DNA from: an uncultured Bacillota bacterium
Lineage (GTDB): Bacteria; Bacillota_I; Bacilli_A; RFN20; CAG-288
Assembly (NCBI GenBank): GCA_949290645.1
Contig: CASESG010000001.1
Span: 276,495-340,494, forward strand
Length of the DNA: 64,000 bases
Direction: 5' to 3'
The notes under the pieces are model-generated. The model was not told where the DNA came from, searched no databases, and was given only the letters and a program-made list of their open reading frames with translations. A program made the translations under genes and the position numbers. Below, in pieces: positions 55,584 to 61,569 of this stretch; position 1 is the stretch's first letter, and every line of letters starts with the position of its first letter.

Positions 55584-55697
55584 ATGGAACTACTCATCAT
55601 TGCCATGCTCATCATCTACCTCATCGTCAAAGAAACGAATCATCGCGATGATTCAGGCACTCCACCTTCTAGTCATCATAAGAGCCGAAATAATTAA
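55584..55697 (+). CDS. 37-residue hydrophobic peptide, candidate type I toxin
   Basis: Residues 3-15 are an unbroken hydrophobic segment (LLIIAMLIIYLIV) and the tail is polar and charged (KETNHRDD...), the layout of Fst/TxpA/BsrG-type membrane toxins. The SD AGAAAGGAGGTGATC matches the whole anti-SD end of 16S rRNA. A hairpin with TCTTCCC/GGGAAGA stems just before the SD could restrain translation. A convergent antisense transcript (next entries) overlaps its 3' end. Activity is inferred, not shown. Confidence 0.7.
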   Translation: MELLIIAMLIIYLIVKETNHRDDSGTPPSSHHKSRNN

Positions 55698-55742
55698 GTT
55701 GCCCAACTTAATTTAGGGGCGAGAGCCTCGTCCGGTCTCTCC
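55690..55742 (-). ncRNA. candidate antisense antitoxin RNA
   Basis: On the minus strand an extended -10 TGATATAAT (hexamer 55749-55754) should start an RNA near 55742. It runs through the right inverted-repeat arm and ends at the near-perfect stem AATTAAGTT-loop-AACTTAATT (55692-55713). The RNA of about 50 nt is antisense to the 3' end of the toxin transcript. Confidence 0.55.
55692..55716. terminator. bidirectional terminator shared by the toxin mRNA and the antisense RNA
   Basis: AATTAAGTT-GCCC-AACTTAATT is a perfect 9-bp stem with weak T-rich tails on both strands. Confidence 0.5.
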
Positions 55743-55784
55743 GGGCTTATTATATCACATTCTCGGAAAAGAAAAAGAGAGCCG

Positions 55785-55856
55785 GAAACATTAGCAGAGC
55801 GAGCCACGCTCTAATGGAGGCTTGGGACCTCGTCCGATCTCTCTGGGACAATCATA
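55785..55856 (-). ncRNA. second antisense-like RNA, degenerate copy
   Basis: 55828-55849 repeats the right arm of the inverted repeat (CTCGTCCGATCTCTCTGGG), with its own minus-strand TATGAT (55851-55856) in the same relative place and an AGAGCG-loop-CGCTCT hairpin (55796-55812) where a terminator would lie. No toxin frame accompanies it. Confidence 0.35.
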
Positions 55857-55879
55857 GCGCAAAAAAGGAGGAAATGAAC

Positions 55880-56071
55880 ATGCCGAAGGGAAACCCGCTC
55901 ACAAGGACCGTCACGAAGGAGAGATGGAACCGGAAGACGTATGCCGTCTTCCAGGTCCGGATCCGGAAGGACAAGGACTCCGACATCCTCCGATGGCTCG
56001 AAGGGAAGCCGTCGAGGAACGGCTACATCGTCGACCTGATCCGGAAGGACATGGAAGGATCCAAGAAATAG
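55880..56071 (+). CDS. small basic RHH-like protein, 63 aa
   Basis: From ATG 55880 (AGGAGG, spacing 7; the ATG at 55874 is only 1 nt from it). A beta strand (TYAVFQVRIRKDKD) and two helices ending PSRNGYIVDLIRKDME recall ribbon-helix-helix DNA-binding proteins found near phage and plasmid genes. It converges with the leftward operon. Confidence 0.6.
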   Translation: MPKGNPLTRTVTKERWNRKTYAVFQVRIRKDKDSDILRWLEGKPSRNGYIVDLIRKDMEGSKK

Positions 56072-56103
56072 AGTCGGAAACGGCACCGGGGAGTCCGATG
56101 CCG

Positions 56104-56544
56104 CTAGTTGAATAGGTTCTTCTTGAGGAGGGTGCCGCGGTATTGCATGATCTCGTAGGCCGTCTTCTTCCCGCAACCCCGCATCCTCAGGAGGTCGGTG
56201 TAGTCCATCTTCACTAGGTCCTCGTCGCTGATACTGTTCCTGACGAGGAAGTTGCTGGACCGGTTGGAGAGGGTCGTCCTGTCCCCGGGGAAGAGGATCA
56301 CCCCGAGCTTCTTCACGCCGTAGATGCACTTTCCGTAGCGGAGCGTGTCCTCCTCCGTCCAGTTGGTCTTCCCGGTGACGAGGTAGCTCTCTCTCGAGAT
56401 CGTCCCGACGCTGGTGTAGGTGTCGACGAACTCGAAGCGGATGGTATCCCCGGGCTCGCAGTCCCCGTCCCTCCCGACGAAGAACTGTACGCTCTCGTCG
56501 AGGATCCTCTCGTATGTCGGCTTCGCGATCCGTACCCGCTTCAT
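56104..56544 (-). CDS. DUF3850/ASCH-like protein with C-terminal helix-hairpin-helix
   Basis: 146 aa from ATG 56544. The N-terminal part (IAKPTYERIL and EPGDTIRFEFVDTY) recalls the small RNA-binding DUF3850/ASCH beta barrel. The C terminus (DLVKMDYTDLLRMRGCGKKTAYEI) is a helix-hairpin-helix like that of the RNA polymerase alpha C-terminal domain. Last gene of the leftward operon, overlapping the previous by 4 bp. A nucleic-acid role is likely; the specific function is unknown. Confidence 0.5.
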   Translation of the reverse strand: MKRVRIAKPTYERILDESVQFFVGRDGDCEPGDTIRFEFVDTYTSVGTISRESYLVTGKTNWTEEDTLRYGKCIYGVKKLGVILFPGDRTTLSNRSSNFLVRNSISDEDLVKMDYTDLLRMRGCGKKTAYEIMQYRGTLLKKNLFN

Positions 56545-57092
56545 TCCCCTTCCTCCTTGTCCCAGTCGGTCTTGGTGACGATGTCCATCAGCCTCTCGAA
56601 GTTCGGATTCCTCCAGGCGGTGAGGGCGTAGGGATGGGCCTTGTTCGAGTAATGGTACCAGTTGTCCTTGAGGTGCTTCTCGCAATCCTTCAGCGTGAGG
56701 AAGACCCCGGTCTCCTCGCTGAGAAAACGGATTTCCTTGCTGTACCGGATCTCGAAGTCTCCCAGTTCCTTGTAGGCCCACTCGATCATCCAGTCGACGA
56801 TCTCCTTCACGGTGTTGCAGAGCCTGAGGGAGTCGGTGTCCGCATAGCCCCAGGCCTCCTTCGCCAAGGCCTCGATCATCCGTTCCTTGACGTCGTCGAG
56901 ATCAGAGCCGTCCGTCACGACCTCGCAGTCCTTTCTGTCGAGAAGGTAGGGATCGTCCCATTCCTCGTCCGTGGAGCTGATCGACGTGTAGTCCATGATC
57001 ATCCAGAACCTCGGATAGGCCTGGCTGACATGGTCTCCCTCGATCATCTCCTTCTTCAGTTCCTTGAGGAACTCGATGTCTTCCTTCTTCAT
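56541..57092 (-). CDS. phage-type hypothetical protein, 183 aa
   Basis: Acidic protein. The C-terminal part (GVFLTLKDCEKHLKDNWYHYSNKAHPYALTAWRNPNF has its pattern FLT--C--H---N-YHY-----Y--TAWR-P) is a recurring motif of uncharacterised prophage proteins in Bacillota, as far as I recall. SD GGAGG. Function unknown. Confidence 0.6.
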   Translation of the reverse strand: MKKEDIEFLKELKKEMIEGDHVSQAYPRFWMIMDYTSISSTDEEWDDPYLLDRKDCEVVTDGSDLDDVKERMIEALAKEAWGYADTDSLRLCNTVKEIVDWMIEWAYKELGDFEIRYSKEIRFLSEETGVFLTLKDCEKHLKDNWYHYSNKAHPYALTAWRNPNFERLMDIVTKTDWDKEEGE

Positions 57093-57304
57093 CTCGATTC
57101 CTCCACCTTTCTCACGTGCGACTTCCGGAAACGGAAGTTCCGATCCCCAGTGCGGATCATGTAGCCCGTCCCCGATCCCCAGAGATCGAATTGCTGGTTC
57201 TCGAGGATCCCTTCGACGATCCTTCCCTCGAAGGGGAAGCCTTCCTTGAAGGTGATCCGCACGGGATGGCCGATGAGGCGGTCGAGCCTTGCCTGGATGT
57301 TCAT
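57089..57304 (-). CDS. small beta-rich hypothetical protein, 71 aa
   Basis: Strand-rich and basic (VRITFKEGFPFEGRIVEGI), possibly a small Sm-like or SH3-like barrel. The start overlaps the integrase stop by 4 bp and has the SD AAAGGAGG. No family recognised. Confidence 0.55.
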   Translation of the reverse strand: MNIQARLDRLIGHPVRITFKEGFPFEGRIVEGILENQQFDLWGSGTGYMIRTGDRNFRFRKSHVRKVEESR

Positions 57305-58467
57305 CTTTTCTGTCCTCCTTTGATCAGTTCATCCAATCGATCGACGACGTCGTTCTTCGTCTTCGGGAAGATGTGTGAATAGACCTCCATCGTTATCCTC
57401 GGGCTGGAGTGCCCTACCAGGGCGGCGATGGCGTTGGGATCCGTCCCGGCGTTGATCAGGATGGAGACGTAGCTGTGGCGCAGGTCGTGGATGCGGATGT
57501 GGGGAAGTCCGGCCATCCTCTCCGTCTCCTCCTTGGCCTTTGCGTAGGTCGTGTCGGCCACCGGTCTCGGTCCTCCGCAGAGGAAGAAGTCCCTCCGGGT
57601 GTAGCCTGCCACCCTTTCGAGGACGGAGACGTGTTCCCTTAGGATCTCCGCCAGCGTCCCCGGAACGGGAACGTCACGGACGGAGCTCCTGTTCTTCGGA
57701 GGAGTCACGAGATAGGGAATTCCCTTGAGCTTCTCGTTGACGCTCTTGGTGACCCGCAGGAAGGGATGGTCCCCGTCGTGGAAGTCCTCCACCTTGAGGG
57801 CGTTGGCCTCTCCCTTGCGGAGCCCGGCAAACATCATCACGGCGAGGATCGCCCTCGAGGTCCTCAGGGTGAAGTCGGTCCTTCCCTTCTCCTTCTCGCT
57901 TTCCTCGATCCTTCGGTCCAGGACGGAGAGGAACTGCAAGCACTGACCGACGTCCCAGTAGTGGATCTTCCTTTCCTCGGGGAGGGCGTTGGGATCGGTT
58001 CGGAAGCCCTCAATCCTCTCGATGGCCTGGCACTTGATCCCGTACTCCTTGAACCCGAACCGGACGATGCCCTTCAACGTGGACATGACCTTGGCCAGGT
58101 AGCTGATGGTGTAGCCCTTCCTCGACAGTTCCTTCTTCCACCGTTCCAGATCGGACACGGAAACCTTGCTGACGATCGCGTCCTTGAAGTAGGGTTCCAG
58201 ATGGAGACGGTAGACCTTCATGTAGTTGGCGATCGTGCTCGACCTCTTCGTCTTCAGGTTGTGGTCCAGGAACTTCGAGAAGAGCACGCCCATCGTCACG
58301 TCCGGGCTCGTCGTCCCTTCCATCTTGGCTCGCATCATCGACTCCAGCTGGACGGCTTCCTTCCTCGTCTTGGCCGTCTGGCAGATCCTGTGGTACTTTC
58401 CGTCGACCCCCGTGTAGTTGATCTGCACGCGCCACTTCCCGTCGCTTTTTCTTCGAAATATGGACAT
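57301..58467 (-). CDS. int: tyrosine recombinase (phage/ICE integrase)
   Basis: 388 aa. An N-terminal arm-binding domain (about 1-60), a SAM-like core-binding domain (about 60-160), and the catalytic domain with Arg in AGLRKGEANAL (about 216), Lys in TKSVNEK, HDLRHS (about 325), the second His in GHSSP (about 350) and the nucleophile Tyr in MEVYSHI (about 360). It should integrate and excise the element, probably at tRNA-Phe. SD AGGAGG. The gene is embedded in the early leftward operon rather than next to the attachment site. Confidence 0.95.
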   Translation of the reverse strand: MSIFRRKSDGKWRVQINYTGVDGKYHRICQTAKTRKEAVQLESMMRAKMEGTTSPDVTMGVLFSKFLDHNLKTKRSSTIANYMKVYRLHLEPYFKDAIVSKVSVSDLERWKKELSRKGYTISYLAKVMSTLKGIVRFGFKEYGIKCQAIERIEGFRTDPNALPEERKIHYWDVGQCLQFLSVLDRRIEESEKEKGRTDFTLRTSRAILAVMMFAGLRKGEANALKVEDFHDGDHPFLRVTKSVNEKLKGIPYLVTPPKNRSSVRDVPVPGTLAEILREHVSVLERVAGYTRRDFFLCGGPRPVADTTYAKAKEETERMAGLPHIRIHDLRHSYVSILINAGTDPNAIAALVGHSSPRITMEVYSHIFPKTKNDVVDRLDELIKGGQKR

Positions 58468-58476
58468 CGTTACCTC

Positions 58477-58959
58477 CTAGAAATTCCAGGGATTGCCGTT
58501 CCGGATAATGTCGGCGACTTCCGGATCGTACTTCACCTGTCCCAGCTCCTTCTCCATCCTCAGCTTCTCGTACTGTTCCTTGGCGAAGTCGTTGAGCGTG
58601 TTGGGTCCCTTGGACGGAAGGTCGATCGTCTCTTCCTTCTTCCCTTCCCTCTCCTTCAGCTCGAAGGAGACGCGGATTGCCTCGGCCATGGCCTGTCGGT
58701 CGATCGAGTAGAGCCCCTGCTTCCCGTGCTTCCTCACGACATGGATGTAGCCTTTGGATTGGAGGGCGTTGACGATTCTGATAGCCTGCCGTCCGGTAGT
58801 AGATAGCCACCCTTGGAAGTAGGACAAGGCAATCTTCTTCTGACCGCCGTCTTGGCAGAAGCCATAGACGATGGCATAGATCAATAGCTCGGTTCCCTGG
58901 AGGTGTAGGCCTTCAACCATCCATCCGTAGATCACGATCGAGTTTGTCGGTTTGAGCAT
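58477..58959 (-). CDS. winged-helix replication-initiator-like protein, 160 aa
   Basis: Residues 5-70 (YGWMVEGLHLQGTELLIYA then LSYFQGWLSTTGRQAIRIVNAL) match the N-terminal winged helix of phage and plasmid replication proteins (RepA_N/O-protein-like). The C-terminal half is charged and variable. It probably binds the element's origin. SD AAGGAGG; overlaps the next gene upstream by 47 bp. Confidence 0.65.
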   Translation of the reverse strand: MLKPTNSIVIYGWMVEGLHLQGTELLIYAIVYGFCQDGGQKKIALSYFQGWLSTTGRQAIRIVNALQSKGYIHVVRKHGKQGLYSIDRQAMAEAIRVSFELKEREGKKEETIDLPSKGPNTLNDFAKEQYEKLRMEKELGQVKYDPEVADIIRNGNPWNF

Positions 58960-59278
58960 CTTGGCCTCCTTCCTCTTCCGGCCCTTCCGAGAAGTAAAAG
59001 ACGATGTTGGCGATATTGAGGTTGTCCTCGTTTCCGTCGATGAAACGGACCTTGAACGTCGTCCCCGGTTTTAAGTAGTCCTTGTGGAAGCACCTCGCCA
59101 TGGCCAGGAGGACGGGGACCTTCCTTCCCATGATTGCCACGACGTGGGGACGCCCGGAGAGTTCCTTGAGGAACCTTCGGTTGCCGTTGGACTTGCTGAC
59201 GGAAAGGATCCTCCCGCTGGTGGAGCAGTAGTAGATCCTCGTCTTCGAATCAGCGAGGCGGCAGAACCCTTCCCTCAT
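58913..59278 (-). CDS. degenerate HNH/NUMOD4-like protein, 121 aa
   Basis: The order is that of NUMOD4-HNH homing-type proteins: TSGRILSVSK near residue 20, LLAMARCF near 58, and VRFIDGNEDNLNIANI near 78. The usual catalytic His of the V-H-DGN motif is Phe here, so nuclease activity is unlikely and DNA binding is more plausible. Translationally overlapped at both ends. Confidence 0.55.
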   Translation of the reverse strand: MREGFCRLADSKTRIYYCSTSGRILSVSKSNGNRRFLKELSGRPHVVAIMGRKVPVLLAMARCFHKDYLKPGTTFKVRFIDGNEDNLNIANIVFYFSEGPEEEGGQDAQTDKLDRDLRMDG

Positions 59279-59558
59279 CGAAGTAATCCTTCGCTCTCGA
59301 TCGGATGTCGTCTTCCTTGACGCCGATGAAGTTCAGGTACTGGAAGGCGATCGGTCTCGGGACGGCGCTGAATCCGGGGTCGATCAGGTTCTTCTCCTTC
59401 ACCTCCTTCCGGAAGCTGTCCCTCATGCAGTCGAAGGTCTTGCGGAAGGTGTAGGGCGTCGCCCCGAAGATGTCGACCAGGATGAAGGAAATCATCGACC
59501 TCGAAAGGTAGGGGGCATCGAGCAACCGCTCGAAAGTCTTGTAGTCATCGATTCTCAT
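59250..59558 (-). CDS. hypothetical protein of the element, 102 aa
   Basis: Helical, no recognised family. Start follows GGGAGG, 4-bp overlap with the upstream gene, 29-bp overlap with the next. Confidence 0.55.
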   Translation of the reverse strand: MRIDDYKTFERLLDAPYLSRSMISFILVDIFGATPYTFRKTFDCMRDSFRKEVKEKNLIDPGFSAVPRPIAFQYLNFIGVKEDDIRSRAKDYFDEGRVLPPR

Positions 59559-60172
59559 TTCTTTGACCCTCCCACCTTGATCGGCTTCGCCGGCTTCTCG
59601 ATCGGGAGCTCCCCGATGTAGTCCTCGCTGTCGTACTTCTCGATCCAGGTCTTGACCGCATCCTCCAGCTTCTTCTTGCCATCGATCCGGGCCTTCTGGT
59701 CGAGCTTCATCAAGTCATCCCTGCAACGTGCCATCGACCTGCGGGCCTCATTGAGAATCTCCGACTCCTCGTGGAGAAGCCGATAGTCGTGTTGATTGAA
59801 CAAAGCCGTGGAGATTCCCTGGAAGACCTCTACGATCATTTCCATCTCGTTCTCCACGTTGACGAAGGAGGGCAGGGAATGGGCGAAGGCGAGCATCCTG
59901 TCGCTCGGGTACTCGAAGAGGACCGGGCTCGGGATGAAGGGCTGGGCGGGATAGATCGCGACCCGAATCAGCTTGTCGCTGTCCTTGGCGTTCTTGAAGA
60001 CGTACTCGGCGAAGACCTCCCTCACCTTCCTTGCCCTGGCCGCGAGGTCCTTGCTTTCGCCCGGAAGCTCGATGGCAATCCACCCGGACCAGTTCCTGTC
60101 GCTCGGGAACTTGATCTCGATCTGGGCCACGTAGTTCTTCGGATTGTCCTTGACGAAATCAATCAGCTTCAT
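59555..60172 (-). CDS. hypothetical protein of the element, 205 aa
   Basis: An N-terminal beta-rich part (YVAQIEIKFPSDRNW) and a long charged C-terminal helical region ending in a Lys/Pro-rich tail. SD AAAGGAG. No family recognised. Confidence 0.55.
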   Translation of the reverse strand: MKLIDFVKDNPKNYVAQIEIKFPSDRNWSGWIAIELPGESKDLAARARKVREVFAEYVFKNAKDSDKLIRVAIYPAQPFIPSPVLFEYPSDRMLAFAHSLPSFVNVENEMEMIVEVFQGISTALFNQHDYRLLHEESEILNEARRSMARCRDDLMKLDQKARIDGKKKLEDAVKTWIEKYDSEDYIGELPIEKPAKPIKVGGSKK

Positions 60173-60434
60173 ATGTTTCTCCTTTCCTCATCATTTTCTT
60201 GATCATCCTCTGGGAGAATCTCTCCCTTCCAGCTCCTTCGACGTTCCAGAAGTCGACCATCCTTCCGCTCTTCCGGTCCTTGATAGCGACGACGCAATAG
60301 GTGAGACGGAGATCGGAGAGGACGATCGTCGCTCCTAGGGAGAAGTCCATGGCCGATCGGAAGCTTGTGAAGAGCCTCTCGTGGAGACTCCTTCCCTCGG
60401 CGACGATCCTTACCAGGTATCTATTCTTGACCAT
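60159..60434 (-). CDS. hypothetical protein of the element, 91 aa
   Basis: Basic, beta-rich N-terminal part and a helical C terminus. Overlaps the Cro-like gene by 14 bp and the next gene by 14 bp. No family recognised. Confidence 0.5.
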   Translation of the reverse strand: MVKNRYLVRIVAEGRSLHERLFTSFRSAMDFSLGATIVLSDLRLTYCVVAIKDRKSGRMVDFWNVEGAGRERFSQRMIKKMMRKGETYEAD

Positions 60435-60609
60435 TGACCAGATCCTCTACCGTGACGTTCAGGAAGTCCGCAATCCGGTGTAGCTCCTCTTCCTTGAACG
60501 GTGAACGACCGGTCATCTTCTTCCAAAGACCAGATCGACTTAGACCCAGGATGGAAGCGATCTTTCCAATTTTCACGCCTTTTTCTTCTGTCCACTTTTT
60601 CAGATTCAT
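60421..60609 (-). CDS. Cro-like HTH regulator, 62 aa
   Basis: Almost only an HTH_3-type domain (GKIASILGLSRSGLWKKM, then EELHRIADFLNVTVEDLV). It is first in the leftward operon and divergent from the CI-like gene, the usual lysis/lysogeny-type switch layout. SD GGAGGG close to the ATG. Confidence 0.8.
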   Translation of the reverse strand: MNLKKWTEEKGVKIGKIASILGLSRSGLWKKMTGRSPFKEEELHRIADFLNVTVEDLVNGQE

Positions 60610-60620
60610 AAACCCTCCGA

Positions 60621-60637
60621 GTTGACTTTAAGTCAAC
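60621..60637. promoter_or_regulatory. operator 1 of the divergent switch
   Basis: GTTGACTTTAAGTCAAC is a perfect palindrome about its central T, just downstream of the leftward transcription start. Confidence 0.7.
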
Positions 60638-60646
60638 CTTTTAATC

Positions 60647-60675
60647 ATCATATAGCTTTGTTTACTACTTTTCAA
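60647..60675 (-). promoter_or_regulatory. promoter of the leftward operon
   Basis: On the minus strand TTGAAA (60670-60675), 17 bp, TATGAT (60647-60652). Confidence 0.7.
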
Positions 60676-60681
60676 CAATTT

Positions 60682-60698
60682 TGTTAACTTTATTAACA
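60682..60698. promoter_or_regulatory. operator 2 of the divergent switch
   Basis: TGTTAA-N5-TTAACA overlaps the -35 (TTAACA, 60693-60698) of the CI-like gene. Confidence 0.6.
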
Positions 60699-60722
60699 GC
60701 TTTTGTTTTTTTCTGTTATCTT
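60693..60722 (+). promoter_or_regulatory. promoter of the CI-like gene, leaderless
   Basis: TTAACA, 18 bp, TATCTT with an upstream TG (extended -10). The hexamer ends 6 nt before the ATG at 60729. CI genes of phages such as lambda are also often leaderless. Confidence 0.55.
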
Positions 60723-60728
60723 GTAGCT

Positions 60729-61064
60729 ATGAAATTCTCACTTCGGATAAGCGATTTGCGTCACGAAAAAAAGCTGACTGCCAATGAATTAGGTGCATTG
60801 ATTAATCTTTCTAAATTCGCTGTTTCAAATTGGGAAAATGGCAAAGCTTATCCGGGAGTTGATACTTGTCTAAAGCTTTGCCAGATCTTCGACTGCTCGA
60901 TGGACTACCTCCTGGGTCTTAGTGACAATCGTCACGACGATGTCGGTCTCGATCCGACAGAAGCTACAATCATCGAGAGGCTTCGGGAACTTCCGGAAGA
61001 CCATCGGAAAGCCGTCGAGCTCTTCGTCGAGTTTCTCCACGTGAAAGCCAAGGATCCCAGCTGA
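60729..61064 (+). CDS. CI-like XRE repressor, 111 aa
   Basis: Residues 1-62 are an HTH_3 domain (LTANELGALINLSKFAVSNW) and the C terminus (IERLRELPEDHRKAVELFVEFL) is a helical dimerisation region as in many Bacillota phage and ICE repressors without a protease domain. Start 60729 has no SD and is probably leaderless. Confidence 0.8.
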   Translation: MKFSLRISDLRHEKKLTANELGALINLSKFAVSNWENGKAYPGVDTCLKLCQIFDCSMDYLLGLSDNRHDDVGLDPTEATIIERLRELPEDHRKAVELFVEFLHVKAKDPS

Positions 61065-61078
61065 CGGGATCCTTTTTT
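61052..61078 (+). terminator. terminator of the CI-like gene
   Basis: GGATCCC-loop-GGGATCC with six T; the stop codon lies in the loop. Confidence 0.88.
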
Positions 61079-61086
61079 GATATAAG

Positions 61087-61150
61087 TAGTGACATCCATG
61101 TCACTAGGTAGTGACGCCAATGTCACTAGGTAGTGACGTCTATGTCACTA
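61087..61150. repeat. three tandem palindromes, 22-bp period
   Basis: TAGTGAC-N6-GTCACTA occurs at 61087-61106, 61109-61128 and 61131-61150, each separated by GG. All six arms are identical; the cores are ATCCAT, GCCAAT and GTCTAT. This is a candidate protein-binding array (replication iterons, partition site or multimeric operator). A T-rich tract follows. Confidence 0.9.
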
Positions 61151-61569
61151 CTTTTTGTTTTCCTTTCCTTGCATCCTTTTCTTTCAAGGACAATAATCTC
61201 TTAGATAATCTCTCAAAAAGAATAATAATAAACTCCCTTTATCCCTCTTTTTCTTTTTCACGACACGGAAACGGATCCCTTCGAGGGCCGTTTGGTGGCC
61301 TGCCGTCACGGTACGTCAAACGAAAAGCAAGGGTTTCCCCTTGCATCAGCGTTCCAGATTCAACCCTGTTTCTTTTCCGTCCTCGAGTGGACGGACTTTT
61401 TTTATGGAAAAAGTGACTTTTTTTCTTTCCGGAAACCGAAATCGCATGACATTTCGGGCCGTTTAGTGCCAGTTTCGTTTCTGTTTTTTTCGATAGCCAT
61501 CGAGTTTTTTCGATTCGAAAACGAAGTTTCTTGTTGTTTCAAGAAAAACGGACGAAGAATGTTAATGCC
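61151..61569. other. non-coding hairpin-rich region before the ATPase gene
   Basis: No supported gene. It contains GCAAGGG-TTTC-CCCTTGC (near 61327), CCGTCC-loop-GGACGG followed by a T run (near 61378-61403, terminator-like on the plus strand), CCGAAAT-loop-ATTTCGG (near 61437) and two copies of TTTTTTCGAT. Candidates are an origin of replication, a long structured leader, or a packaging signal. Confidence 0.55.

Larger units (their letters stand above)
55519..55739. repeat. inverted repeat flanking the small toxin gene
   Basis: GAGACCGGAC (55519-55528) pairs perfectly with 55730-55739, and GGCTCTTCGCC (55532-55542) pairs with GGCGAGAGCC (55718-55727) apart from one bulged base. In a transcript spanning both, the 5' and 3' ends would fold together. 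Confidence 0.75.

Noticed and set aside
55519..55739. Direct-repeat fst/par arrangement as in pAD1
   Set aside because: The arms are inverted, so the two RNAs share rather than complement these segments; only the overlapping 3' part is antisense.
61087..61150. The triple repeat as a small CRISPR array
   Set aside because: The 22-bp units are palindromes with 6-bp cores; there are no spacers of usual length and no cas genes.
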